From Planctomycetota bacterium (GTDB lineage Bacteria; Planctomycetota; UBA1135; UBA2386): 16,738 nucleotides of DNA. The translations under genes and the position numbers were made by a program. The stretch lies in NCBI GenBank assembly GCA_020425885.1, contig JAGQRA010000731.1:1-16738 (forward strand), in the 5' to 3' direction. The notes beneath the pieces were generated by a model. That model was not told where the DNA came from and ran no database searches. It was given only the letters and a program-made list of their open reading frames with translations. Positions 8,223 through 15,450 of the stretch are shown piece by piece (position 1 is the first letter of the stretch; the number at the start of each line of letters is the position of its first letter).

Positions 8223-9142
8223 GCGCGCCGGTGTTGTCGGTGGCGGTGCTGAGCTGGAACACGAAGGAGCTGACGCTCGCCTGTCTCGCCGCGCTGTTCG
8301 CCGAGGAGCCGCGGCACGCACGCGAGGTGATCGTGGTCGACAACGGCAGCGCCGACGGCTCGCCCGACGCGATCGCCGCGGCGTTCCCGCAGGTGAAGCT
8401 GGTGCGCAACGCCGACAACCGCCTCTACGCCGCCGGCAACAACCAGGGCGCCGAGGTCGCGACCGGCGAGTTCTTCTGCACCCTCAACTCCGACACCGAG
8501 GTCCGCCCCGGTGCGCTCGATCGCCTCGTCGACTTCCTGATCGAGAACGGCGACTACGGCGCGGCGGCGCCGAAGCTCATCGACCCGGACGGCAGCGTGC
8601 AGCACGCCTGCCAGCGGTTCCCGACGTTGCTGACGGCGCTGTGCTTCGACTCGTGGTGGGGGACGTTCTGGCCCGGCAGCAGGATCCAACGGCGCTACCT
8701 GATGCGCGACTTCGACCACCTCGATTCGTGTGACGTCGACCAGCCGCCGGGAGCCTGCTTCATGATGCGGCTCTTGGAATGGCGCGAGCTCGGCGGCCTC
8801 GACGAGCAGCTGAGCCTGTTCTACAACGACGTCGACATCTCGCTGCGCCTGCGGCAGCGCGGTCGGCTGACGCGCTACCTCGCCGCTGCCGAGGTGCTGC
8901 ACCATCGCGGCGCCTCGACCCGCAACTTCGCCAAGATGCTGGTGATCTGGCACAAGAACCGGTTCGCCTACTACGGCAAGCACTACGGCCGGCTCGGCCG
9001 GCTGTGGATCCGGGTCTGCGTGCGGCTGCGCATCTGGGAGGAGTGGTGGAAGATCGGCCGCCGGCATCGCGGCAACGCGGGCCTTCGTCAGGCCGAGCGC
9101 GCGCATCTGAAGCAGGCCTCATCGGAGCTGTGGTCGTCGTGA
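8219..9142 (+). CDS. Glycosyltransferase family 2
   Basis: The protein has 307 residues. The GTG start at 8219 overlaps the preceding stop as GTGA, with AGGGAG just upstream. It opens LSVAVLSWNTKE and has the nucleotide-sugar aspartate in EVIVVDNGSADGS. The divalent-metal motif is LNSDTE (Asn90-Ser-Asp92), and GACFMMRLLEWRELGGLDE and FYNDVDISLRLRQRG complete the catalytic half. These are WbbL-like GT2 features, so it transfers one sugar to a lipid-linked or glycan acceptor in the cytosol. The basic C-terminus (YYGKHYGRLGRLWIRV) could form an amphipathic membrane contact. Donor and acceptor are unknown. Translational coupling to its neighbours suggests fixed stoichiometry. Confidence 0.87.
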   Translation: MSAPVLSVAVLSWNTKELTLACLAALFAEEPRHAREVIVVDNGSADGSPDAIAAAFPQVKLVRNADNRLYAAGNNQGAEVATGEFFCTLNSDTEVRPGALDRLVDFLIENGDYGAAAPKLIDPDGSVQHACQRFPTLLTALCFDSWWGTFWPGSRIQRRYLMRDFDHLDSCDVDQPPGACFMMRLLEWRELGGLDEQLSLFYNDVDISLRLRQRGRLTRYLAAAEVLHHRGASTRNFAKMLVIWHKNRFAYYGKHYGRLGRLWIRVCVRLRIWEEWWKIGRRHRGNAGLRQAERAHLKQASSELWSS

Positions 9143-10344
9143 AGGTCTGCTTCCTCTGCAGCAATCACCTGCCCGAGGCGCGCGGTGGCACCGAGCAGGT
9201 GACCGAGGCGCTCGAGCAGGAATACCGAAGGCGCGGCGTCGAGGTCGTGGTGATCGCCAGCAGCGACGTGCCGGACCCGGACGGAACGGTCGCCCTCGAG
9301 CGGTGGCGGGGCACCCCCGTGCACCGCATCCACAAGCGCCGCGACGAATGGGACAACAGCGGCTTCGTGCGCCCGCGCCTGCTCGGCATCGTGCGCGAAC
9401 TGCTCGGGCGCGAGCGGCCCGACGTGTTGCACGTGCACTCGACGGCGGCTCTCGGTACCGGCTGTGTCGCGATCGCGCACGAGCTCGGCATCCCGATCGT
9501 CTGGACGTTCCATGATCTGTGGACGACCTGCGCGCGCTACTTCAGGTTGCCGCTGCCGGGCATCCGTTGTCCGGCCGGACCCGCTCTCGAAGCCTGCGTC
9601 GACTGCATCGACCTCGAGGTGGGGGCCGGCCGCGTCAGGGTCGAGGCGGCGTTGCTGGAGCGCGGCCGGCGGGTGCGCGCCGACCTCGAACTGGCCGCGG
9701 TCTGCACCGCCCCGAGCCGGGCGACGGCACGGACGGTCCGCGATTGCGTGCCCTACGCGCGCCCCATCCACGTCGTGCCGCACGGGCTGCTGCGCACCGT
9801 GCACGCCGAGGAGCGTACGGCCGGGCCGCGCCCGGGGTCGCCGCTGCGGGTCGGCAGCTTCGGTGGCCTCGGCGTCGAGAAGGGCATCCTCGAGCTGTGC
9901 GCTGCGGTCCGCGGGCTCACCTGCGAACTGCACCTGACCGGTCGTCACCTCGGCCCGGCCGGCGAAGCCGCGCTCGGCGACCTGCAGCGTTCGGGCATGA
10001 CGGTGGTGCAGCGCGACGGCTACGGCCCCGGCGATCCGCACCCGGCCCGCGACCTCGACCTCGCGGTGTTCCCGTCGCGGTGTCAGGAGACCTACGGTCT
10101 GGTCGTCGACGAGGCGCTGGCCCACGGCGTGCCCTGTGTCGTCTCCGACAACGGCGCGCTCGCCGAACGCGCGGGCCAGCCCGGGGTCGTCGTCACCGCG
10201 CTCGCAAAGCTGCCGGCGACGCTGCACGATCTGGTCACCCGCCCCGACCGCATCGCGGCGCTGCGGCGGGCGATCCCGTCCGAGCTGCCGACGATCGCCA
10301 CCGCCGCCGCGCGCTACCTCGAGTTCTACCGTTCGATCGCATGA
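9139..10344 (+). CDS. Glycosyltransferase family 4 (GT-B fold)
   Basis: The protein has 401 residues. GTG at 9139 is chosen because it makes a GTGA overlap with the preceding stop and sits 11 bases after GGAG; GTG 9130 is the alternative. The N-terminal half starts MKVCFLCSNHLPEARGGTEQV, with the glycine-rich acceptor loop at 17-20, and has PDVLHVHSTAALG and TFHDLWTTCARYF. A cysteine-containing stretch (ACVDCID) follows, as in many GT4 enzymes. The C-terminal half has LRVGSFGGLGVEKGI and the nucleotide-sugar motif QETYGLVVDEALAHG, an EX7E pair (Glu317, Glu325). This is the retaining GT4 signature. It adds an unidentified sugar during surface-glycan assembly. Its coupling to the deacetylase suggests that it may act on an N-acetylated sugar. 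Confidence 0.87.
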   Translation: MKVCFLCSNHLPEARGGTEQVTEALEQEYRRRGVEVVVIASSDVPDPDGTVALERWRGTPVHRIHKRRDEWDNSGFVRPRLLGIVRELLGRERPDVLHVHSTAALGTGCVAIAHELGIPIVWTFHDLWTTCARYFRLPLPGIRCPAGPALEACVDCIDLEVGAGRVRVEAALLERGRRVRADLELAAVCTAPSRATARTVRDCVPYARPIHVVPHGLLRTVHAEERTAGPRPGSPLRVGSFGGLGVEKGILELCAAVRGLTCELHLTGRHLGPAGEAALGDLQRSGMTVVQRDGYGPGDPHPARDLDLAVFPSRCQETYGLVVDEALAHGVPCVVSDNGALAERAGQPGVVVTALAKLPATLHDLVTRPDRIAALRRAIPSELPTIATAAARYLEFYRSIA

Positions 10345-11072
10345 ATCACCTGTTCACACCGCTGTTGCCGCGCGAGCCGTTGCAGGCGCCGGTGCTCGTG
10401 CTCGCGGCGCACCCCGACGACGAGGTCATCGGCGCCGGCGGGATGCTGGCCTGGCATGCCCGGAAGGGGCACGCCGTCACCGTGGTCCACATGACGGATG
10501 GCGCCAAGGGCGACCCGAACAACCGTGAGAGCGACATCTGCGCCGTGCGCCGTCGCGAAGGCAAGGCCGCGCTCGAGCGACTCGGCCTCGGCGAGCCCGA
10601 GCACTGGGACCTCGCCGATGGCGAGCTGCCCGAGCGGCTGCCGGCGGTCACCGAACGTCTGCGCGAGCTGTTCGGCCGCGTGCAGCCGCGGACGCTCTAC
10701 TCGTTCTGGTTCGGCGAGGCCCATCGCGACCATCGCGCCGTCGCGGTCGCGACCGCCGAGGCCGCCGCCGCCCTGCCCGACGACTGCCGCTGCCTGCTGT
10801 TCGGCGTCAACCACGTCGTGCCGGGTGGCGTGCTGTTCGACATCAGCGACACCTACCCGACCAAGTACCAGGCCCTCAAGGCCTACGCCTCGCAGAACGC
10901 CTACATCGACCTGCCCGGCATGAGCGAACACCGCGATCGGGCCGCGACCGTCAACCTCGACATCGGTGGGGTGCTCTATGGCGAGATGTTCGCCGATCTT
11001 CGACCCGCCGAGATGCCGCTGTGCAAGGACCGGGCGATCGCCCTGCATCGCATGCTGCTGAGGGACGAGTGA
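10341..11072 (+). CDS. PIG-L/LmbE family N-acetyl-sugar deacetylase
   Basis: The protein has 243 residues and starts in an ATGA overlap with the GT4 stop. The family signature AHPDDE occupies residues 24-29 (zinc ligands His24 and Asp27, general base Asp26), and the third histidine lies in AHRDH (128-131). The N-terminal half of the fold (VLVLAAHPDDEVIGAGG, VTVVHMTDG) is standard. Enzymes of this family remove acetyl groups from GlcNAc-containing lipids or conjugates, as in GPI, mycothiol and bacillithiol synthesis, and in antibiotic pathways. Its place between glycosyltransferases argues for deacetylation of a sugar in the growing glycan, leaving a free amine. The real substrate is not shown by the sequence. 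Confidence 0.88.
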   Translation: MNHLFTPLLPREPLQAPVLVLAAHPDDEVIGAGGMLAWHARKGHAVTVVHMTDGAKGDPNNRESDICAVRRREGKAALERLGLGEPEHWDLADGELPERLPAVTERLRELFGRVQPRTLYSFWFGEAHRDHRAVAVATAEAAAALPDDCRCLLFGVNHVVPGGVLFDISDTYPTKYQALKAYASQNAYIDLPGMSEHRDRAATVNLDIGGVLYGEMFADLRPAEMPLCKDRAIALHRMLLRDE

Positions 11073-12052
11073 GCGCCATGGCCGAACACGACCCCGCCGG
11101 CGATGCCGCGGATCGGCGGGACGGCCGCCGCGACCGGCCCACCGTCTCGTTGGTGATCTCGGTCTGGAATCGCAAGGACGACCTGCGCGAGAACCTGCAG
11201 TCGATCGAGCGGCAGACCGTGCCGGCCGATCAGGTCGTCGTCGTCGACAACGACAGCACGGATGGCACGCCGGAGATGGTGCACGCCGAGTTCCCGTGGG
11301 TGCAGCTGATCCGCATGCCGCACAGCGCCTACGGTGCCTGCGAGACGTTCAACGTCGGCTTCGCGAGCGCCTTCGGCGATCTGATCGGCATCCTCGACGA
11401 TGACGTGGTGTTGCCCGCGACCTTCGTCGAGCACATGGTCGGCAAGTTCGCGACCGAGCCCGAGACGACGGCGATCCTGTCGCCGAAGGTCGTCGAACCC
11501 GAGATGCCGGATTGGTATCGCGATTCGGAGAAGGTCAACACCGAGCGCTACCTGTCGACGTTCCGCGGCTGCGGTTCGATGGCCCGCGCCGCCGCGATCC
11601 GCCGGGCCGGCTGGTACGACATCCGCTTCTTCATCTTCGGCAACGAGCGCGACCTGACGACCCGGCTGCTCAACCTCGGCTATCGGGTCAAGATGTTCCC
11701 GACCGTCGAGGTCTTCCACAAGGCGCCGTTCGGCATGCGCCACGGCCGCCGCAGCCTCCACTTCCACGTCCGCAACTTCTGGCTCTACGCCTTCAAATAC
11801 CTGCCGTGGAGCCAGGTGCTCGGCTTCCCGTTCGCCTTCCTGAAGAAGGGGCTCGGCGGCAAGAAGCAGCAGGACGGCGGCGAGGTCGCGGATGCAGTCG
11901 GCACCATCGGCCTGTTCGACAACATCAACAAGGTGCCCTGGGGCTATTGGATCTGCCTGAAGGCGACGATGGCCGCCGTGCTCCATCTCCCTTACTGCCT
12001 GCGGAACAGGCAGGTGTGTCGGCACGAGGACTTCGAACCGCCGCTGCGTTGA
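11069..12052 (+). CDS. Glycosyltransferase family 2
   Basis: The protein has 327 residues from GTG 11069, which overlaps the deacetylase stop as GTGA in line with the other junctions; ATG 11078, three codons later, is an equally good start. After a polar, Asp/Arg-rich N-terminus the GT2 fold begins VSLVISVWNRKDD. The nucleotide-sugar aspartate is in VVVVDNDSTDGT and the metal site is LDDDVVL (Asp110-112 from this start), the more classical DxD form. FRGCGSMARAAAIRRAGWYD and FGNERDLTTRLLNLGY follow. A C-terminal tail from about residue 225 (YAFKYLPWSQVLGFPFAFLKKG) is partly hydrophobic and may touch the membrane. It is the last gene before the first terminator. Confidence 0.86.
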   Translation: MSAMAEHDPAGDAADRRDGRRDRPTVSLVISVWNRKDDLRENLQSIERQTVPADQVVVVDNDSTDGTPEMVHAEFPWVQLIRMPHSAYGACETFNVGFASAFGDLIGILDDDVVLPATFVEHMVGKFATEPETTAILSPKVVEPEMPDWYRDSEKVNTERYLSTFRGCGSMARAAAIRRAGWYDIRFFIFGNERDLTTRLLNLGYRVKMFPTVEVFHKAPFGMRHGRRSLHFHVRNFWLYAFKYLPWSQVLGFPFAFLKKGLGGKKQQDGGEVADAVGTIGLFDNINKVPWGYWICLKATMAAVLHLPYCLRNRQVCRHEDFEPPLR

Positions 12053-12084
12053 AGCCATGCCACGGCGCCTTCCGGTGTGGCGGC

Positions 12085-12117
12085 CCGGACCCGGGTCGAT
12101 GGTCCGGCAGTTTTTTT
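12085..12117 (+). terminator. Rho-independent terminator of the first glycan operon
   Basis: CCGGACC (12085-12091) and GGTCCGG (12101-12107) make a perfect 7-bp stem with a 9-base loop, then CAG and seven T's at 12111-12117. It lies 32 bases after the stop of the GT2 gene ending at 12052. The three-base gap before the T-run makes it somewhat less than ideal. Confidence 0.75.
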
Positions 12118-12248
12118 CCAGAAGGTCTGGCCCTTTGGTCGAGCGATGTCGCCTTGCTGGTATCTCCGGATGCATGGTTCCGGAGAGACCTTGCCCGCCT
12201 GGCGTAGGCCTCGTGGGCGAGGACGAGACGAGAGATTTTGCAAGGGAA
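12118..12248 (+). ncRNA. Structured segment between two terminators: candidate small RNA or leader
   Basis: No coding frame with family resemblance is seen here. The bases can fold into a compact three-way junction. P1 is AAGGTCT (12122-12128) with AGACCTT (12186-12192). P2 is AGCGA (12142-12146) with TTGCT (12154-12158). P3 is CTCCGGA (12164-12170) with TCCGGAG (12179-12185), directly stacked on P1. A further hairpin CCTCG/CGAGG with loop TGGG lies at 12209-12222. An alternative hairpin CCAG(AAGGT)CTGG at 12118-12130 competes with P1, and GCAAGG at 12240-12245 can pair with CCTTGC at 12189-12194, so a switch is conceivable. I match it to no known riboswitch class. The + strand is favoured because the T-runs are on it. 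Confidence 0.42.
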
Positions 12249-12285
12249 GGGTGGCTGCCGCTCCAATGGCAGCCTCCCTTTTTTT
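12249..12285 (+). terminator. Strong rho-independent terminator before the second glycosyltransferase pair
   Basis: GGGTGGCTGCC (12249-12259) pairs with GGCAGCCTCCC (12268-12278) as an 11-position stem with one mismatch and an 8-base loop, followed at once by seven T's (12279-12285). It ends 58 bases before the GTG start at 12344. It could end the structured segment as a small RNA, or act as an attenuator for the downstream genes. Confidence 0.85.
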
Positions 12286-12343
12286 GTGAGTCGGGTTTTT
12301 TGCGAGTCCCGGCAGACGTTCGGGCGCGGCTGGGGTAACCAGG

Positions 12344-13411
12344 GTGGCCTCCGTGATCAGCGCCATCGTCGTCAACTGGAACGGCCGCGACTACCTGGCC
12401 CGCTGCCTCGATGCGCTGCTGGCCCAGGAGCCACCGCCCGACGAGATCCTGCTCGTCGACAATCACAGCGACGACGATTCGCGTGCCTTCGTGGCGGCGA
12501 ACTACCCGATGGTCCGTGTCATCGACACCGGTCGCAACGGCGGGCCGTGCCTCGCCCGCAACCTCGGCGTCGCCGCCGCCAGCAACGAGCTGTGTCTGCT
12601 GATCGACAACGACGTCGTGCTCCATGCCGGCGCGCTGGCCGCGCTGCGGCGATGTCTCGCATCGGATCCGCGCGCGGCGATGGTGCAGGCGCGATCGTTC
12701 TGCGGCGATGACGACGGCGTCGTCCACTACGACGGCGGCGACCTGCACTTCCTCGGCACCCTGGTGCTGCACAACTGGTATCGGCCGCTGGCGCAGGCGA
12801 GCCGGCCCGACGGCCCGATCGGCGCCGCGATCGCGCTGTGCTTCCTGACCCGCAAGAGCGTCTACGACGAGGTCGGCGGCTTCGACGAGAACCTGTTCAT
12901 CCTCTACGAGGACAACGAGTTCTCCTACAAGCTGCGCATGCGTGGCCACACCGTCTGGCTGTGTCCGGACGCGGCCTGCACCCACCTGGCCGGAACCGCC
13001 GACCTGTCGATGCGAGGCGAGGGCGCGCGCTATCCGTCGCGGCGGACCTACCTCCACAGCAAGAACCGCTGGTACGTGTTGCTCACCTGCATGCGCTGGC
13101 GCACGTTGCTGCTGACGATTCCGGCCCAGCTCGTCTACGGCGCGGTCTACGCCGCCTTCGGTCATCAACGCGGCCACGTCGGCGACTGGTGGCGCGGCAA
13201 GTGGGAACTGTTCAGGCTGATCCCGACCGCGGTGCGCGCGCGCAAGCTGGCCCAGCGCGGTCGCACCGTGCCCGACCGGCGCCTGCTCGTCAGCGCGCCG
13301 ATGACGCTGAATCCGGGCCTCGCCGAGAAGGGCGGCAAGGCCATGCTGCGGCGCGGGCTCGACCGCTTCTTCGCCGGCTACTGGTGGTTGGTGCGGGGGC
13401 TCTGTGGCTGA
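12344..13411 (+). CDS. Glycosyltransferase family 2
   Basis: The protein has 355 residues from GTG 12344; GTG 12353 is a real alternative, because AGGGTGG lies five bases before it and a start there gives MISAIVVNWNG, typical for the family. The nucleotide-sugar site is ILLVDNHSDDDS and the metal motif is LIDNDVVL (Asp88-Asn-Asp90). GAAIALCFLTRKSVYDEVGGFDE and LYEDNEFSYKLRMRGH complete the GT2 catalytic core. Residues ~240-290 include WRTLLLTIPAQLVYGAVYAAF, a plausible membrane-associated helix, followed by a basic tail. It would act at the inner face of the cytoplasmic membrane in glycan assembly. It is the first gene after the double terminator and overlaps the next gene by eight bases, so these two form their own transcription unit. 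Confidence 0.86.
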   Translation: MASVISAIVVNWNGRDYLARCLDALLAQEPPPDEILLVDNHSDDDSRAFVAANYPMVRVIDTGRNGGPCLARNLGVAAASNELCLLIDNDVVLHAGALAALRRCLASDPRAAMVQARSFCGDDDGVVHYDGGDLHFLGTLVLHNWYRPLAQASRPDGPIGAAIALCFLTRKSVYDEVGGFDENLFILYEDNEFSYKLRMRGHTVWLCPDAACTHLAGTADLSMRGEGARYPSRRTYLHSKNRWYVLLTCMRWRTLLLTIPAQLVYGAVYAAFGHQRGHVGDWWRGKWELFRLIPTAVRARKLAQRGRTVPDRRLLVSAPMTLNPGLAEKGGKAMLRRGLDRFFAGYWWLVRGLCG

Positions 13412-14345
13412 TCCGGGCGTGCCCACCGTCGCCGTGCTGCTGCTGAACTTCCGCCGGCCGGAGCTGACCCTGCAGTGCCTCGAGGATCTGCGGCGGGTGA
13501 CAGGTGTCGCGCTGTCGGTGCTGGTGATCGACAACGGCTCCGGCGACGGCTCGGCCGCGGCCTTCACCGCCCGGCTCGGCGACTGGCAGGGCGGCGAGTG
13601 GGGCCATCGTCTCGAACTGCTCCTGCTCGAGCAGAACCTCGGTTTCGCCGGCGGCATGAACCGCGGGCTGGCCTGGGCCGACTCGCGGCGGTTGCCGTTC
13701 GTGCTCGTGCTCAACAACGACGTGCGGCTCGAACCGGATGCGATCGAGCCGCTGCTGCGGGTGCTCGAGAACGATGCCCGGGTCGCGGCCGTCGGGCCGA
13801 CCGTGCTGCATCCCGATGGCACCGTCTGGGCCGAGGGCGGCCGCATCGCCTTCGCTCCCAATGCCCTCCGCCTGTGCGGTCACGGCGGCGCCCCGCGGCC
13901 GCGCGAGCACGGCCCCGAGGAGGTCGGCTTCCTGCCCTGTGCGATCGTGCTGTTCAGGACCGCGGAGCTGGCCGCCATCGGTGGCTTCGACGACAGCTAC
14001 TTCATGTACTGGGAGGATGTCGAGCTCTGCAAGCGCCTGCGCGATCGCGGCGGCCGCATCGTCTGGCTGCCATGGGTGCGCGTCGAGCATGCCGCCGGCA
14101 GCTCGTCGGGCGGAGCCCGGTCGCCGCTGCGCAAGTACCTGATGGCCCGCAACGCCGTCCGCTATCTCGCGACCAACGGCAGCGTCACCGGCTGGCTCGG
14201 CTGGTTGGCATTCGACCTCCTGCTCTGGCCGCTGACCCTGCTGACCGGTCCGAAGGCGGCCATCGCCAAGCTCGAGGGCACCCTCGCCGGTCTGCGCGGC
14301 CGACCGATCGATGCCGCCACCATCACCCGGATGCTGGAGTACTGA
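13404..14345 (+). CDS. Glycosyltransferase family 2, 3' end merged with a REP-like repeat
   Basis: The protein has 313 residues with a GTG start at 13404 inside the end of the previous gene. GT2 features in order: VAVLLLNFRRPE, VLVIDNGSGDGS, QNLGFAGGMNRGL, metal motif LNNDVRL (Asn104-Asn-Asp106), LPCAIVLFRTAELAAIGGFDD and YWEDVELCKRLRDRG. This is the WbbL-like rhamnosyltransferase layout. A hydrophobic stretch (LGWLAFDLLLWPLTLLTG) near residues 255-275 may anchor it at the membrane. Its last codons CTG GAG TAC TGA are the first bases of repeat copy A (from 14334), so the present stop codon was supplied by the repeat. The length is normal for the family, so little if any catalytic part is lost. 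It overlaps the convergent transposase gene by 23 bases. Confidence 0.86.
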   Translation: MADPGVPTVAVLLLNFRRPELTLQCLEDLRRVTGVALSVLVIDNGSGDGSAAAFTARLGDWQGGEWGHRLELLLLEQNLGFAGGMNRGLAWADSRRLPFVLVLNNDVRLEPDAIEPLLRVLENDARVAAVGPTVLHPDGTVWAEGGRIAFAPNALRLCGHGGAPRPREHGPEEVGFLPCAIVLFRTAELAAIGGFDDSYFMYWEDVELCKRLRDRGGRIVWLPWVRVEHAAGSSSGGARSPLRKYLMARNAVRYLATNGSVTGWLGWLAFDLLLWPLTLLTGPKAAIAKLEGTLAGLRGRPIDAATITRMLEY

Positions 14346-15396
14346 ACCCGCTGCCTTTCTCCAGACTCGCGCGTCGCCGCGGTCGTGCGGTGCGCGCAGT
14401 GTGGTACGTCGCCGCGAGAGCTGCGCGGGCATGGTCGGCGACCCGGGCGGCGAGTTCTTCGTCGGCGGCGAGCGCGGTCCGGGCGCGAATGACGAGCTGC
14501 CGTGCGGACTCGAGCGCGCAATCGAGATGGGCCCCGATCTCGGCGAACGTGAGCCCCGCCAGGTCGCGCAGCAGGAGGGCAGTGAGTGCATGCCGCCAGT
14601 CGGTGTTCCGCAGACGGGCCGGGACCCCGGCCGGTTCGGTCGTCGGCGCCACCCTCATGACTTTGGTCACCGCCGCGGCGGGGACCAGGGGCAAACCGGG
14701 CCTGGTCCCATCGGCCAGCCTGGCCTTGTATCGCAACCACTCCACGACCGCGTTCGGAGCTTCTCCGATCAGCAGGTCGACCGGGTCGGAGTCGTCGGCG
14801 ACGGTGTCGATCCGCTTCTCCACCAGGCGGCGGTGGTCGGTCGTGAACCCGCGCAGGAACGTGTCTGCATAGTGGCCGCCGTCGTAGCTCCTGAGCCCTG
14901 CCGTCGCGCAGACCTCGGCATGGATCCAGTAGCGGCTGAGCCAGTCCGGTCCCGTTCCCCCGACATAGGCGCGGCAACTGCAGAACTCGTAATCGGCTGC
15001 CGTTGCCGCCAGGCAGGCATGCGGGGCATTGGCATCGATGTAGCCGACCAGCACGCGGCGGTAGGCCTCGGAGTCGACGAGCTTCGATCGGAATCGGCCC
15101 CGAACCAGGGGCCCATCGCGGCGACGCCTGCGGTTGAAATGGCGCACGTAACGGAGCTGGATGTGATGCAGCGCCCGCGACAGCTCGCCATTGGGGCTGC
15201 GGACGAGGGCGTGGAAGTGGGTCGTCAGGACGGAGTAGGCGTGCACCTCGATCCAGCCGCGCTCGACGGCCTCGCCGATGCCCTCGAGGAAGAACTCGAT
15301 ATCGCTACGCCGCTCGAACATGGTCCGCCTTGCGACGGCCCGATTCATGACGTGAAACCAGTCGCCCGGATTGTCTCGCCGCTTCCTGTAGGGCAT
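14323..15396 (-). CDS. REP-associated tyrosine transposase (RAYT), HUH/Y1 superfamily
   Basis: The protein has 357 residues. ATG 15396 is chosen because GGAGG lies five bases before it; a TTG further upstream is rejected. The N-terminus has WFHVMNRAVARRTMFE, the typical RAYT opening. The HUH motif is HFH at residues 60-62 (TTHFHALV), and the catalytic tyrosine is Tyr119 in VLVGYIDANAP, the counterpart of 'YIHLNP'. Such enzymes nick and join single-stranded DNA at REP hairpins. Beyond ~residue 150 there is a long extension, ending in a helix-turn-helix-like part (LRDLAGLTFAEIGAHLDCALESARQLV), so it is about twice the size of the short enterobacterial type. The final residues LEKGSGFSTP are translated from repeat copy A, and the stop lies in the neighbouring gene. 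It probably acts on its own flanking repeats. Confidence 0.88.
   Translation of the reverse strand: MPYRKRRDNPGDWFHVMNRAVARRTMFERRSDIEFFLEGIGEAVERGWIEVHAYSVLTTHFHALVRSPNGELSRALHHIQLRYVRHFNRRRRRDGPLVRGRFRSKLVDSEAYRRVLVGYIDANAPHACLAATAADYEFCSCRAYVGGTGPDWLSRYWIHAEVCATAGLRSYDGGHYADTFLRGFTTDHRRLVEKRIDTVADDSDPVDLLIGEAPNAVVEWLRYKARLADGTRPGLPLVPAAAVTKVMRVAPTTEPAGVPARLRNTDWRHALTALLLRDLAGLTFAEIGAHLDCALESARQLVIRARTALAADEELAARVADHARAALAATYHTARTARPRRRASLEKGSGFSTPASG
14334..14367 (+). repeat. REP-like repeat copy A (at glycosyltransferase 3' end)
   Basis: This copy begins CTGGAGTACTGAACCCGCT and ends TTTCTCCAGAC. CTGGAG (14334-14339) and CTCCAG (14359-14364) form a 6-bp stem with a 19-base loop. Against copy B it differs at only a few positions over about 32 bases. 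It contains the TGA stop of the glycosyltransferase. Confidence 0.8.
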
Positions 15397-15401
15397 GGGA
15401 T

Positions 15402-15406
15402 CCTCC
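15402..15406 (-). promoter_or_regulatory. Ribosome binding site GGAGG of the RAYT gene
   Basis: On the minus strand GGAGG is followed by ATCCC and then ATG at 15396, an ideal spacing. A 6-bp hairpin (15410-15424) lies immediately upstream of it on the same transcript. Confidence 0.7.
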
Positions 15407-15409
15407 AAC

Positions 15410-15424
15410 CCCCGTGGAACGGGG
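15410..15424. repeat. Inverted repeat CCCCGT/ACGGGG upstream of the RAYT gene
   Basis: CCCCGT (15410-15415) and ACGGGG (15419-15424) are perfect complements with a 3-base loop, lying three bases from the GGAGG site of the transposase gene. It could shape translation of the transposase. Confidence 0.45.
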
Positions 15425-15428
15425 ATGA

Positions 15429-15448
15429 GGATTTGGGGCGGGAAATCC
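15429..15448. repeat. Inverted repeat GGATTT/AAATCC upstream of the RAYT gene
   Basis: GGATTT (15429-15434) and AAATCC (15443-15448) are perfect complements around an 8-base G-rich loop. It sits between the previous hairpin and repeat copy B, giving a row of hairpins. Confidence 0.4.
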
Positions 15449-15450
15449 GG

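Noticed and set aside
9139..11072. GT4 plus PIG-L as a bacillithiol BshA/BshB pair
   Set aside because: They sit between GT2 glycosyltransferases in one coupled operon and no BshC-like gene is present, so a surface-glycan role is more likely, though not excluded.
12292..12314. A third T-run (12296-12301) after CGGG, possibly another terminator
   Set aside because: Only a 4-bp stem forms (CGGG with CCCG) and the T-run lies in the loop, not after the stem.
12057..12338. A short open frame in the inter-terminator region that could be a small protein
   Set aside because: It crosses both terminator hairpins and T-runs, has no ribosome site or family pattern, and RNA structure explains the sequence better.
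10976..13861. A 961-codon open frame on the minus strand over the GT2 genes and both terminators
   Set aside because: It crosses two T-run terminators and three well-supported plus-strand genes. Its composition is antisense-like and it has no recognisable domain.
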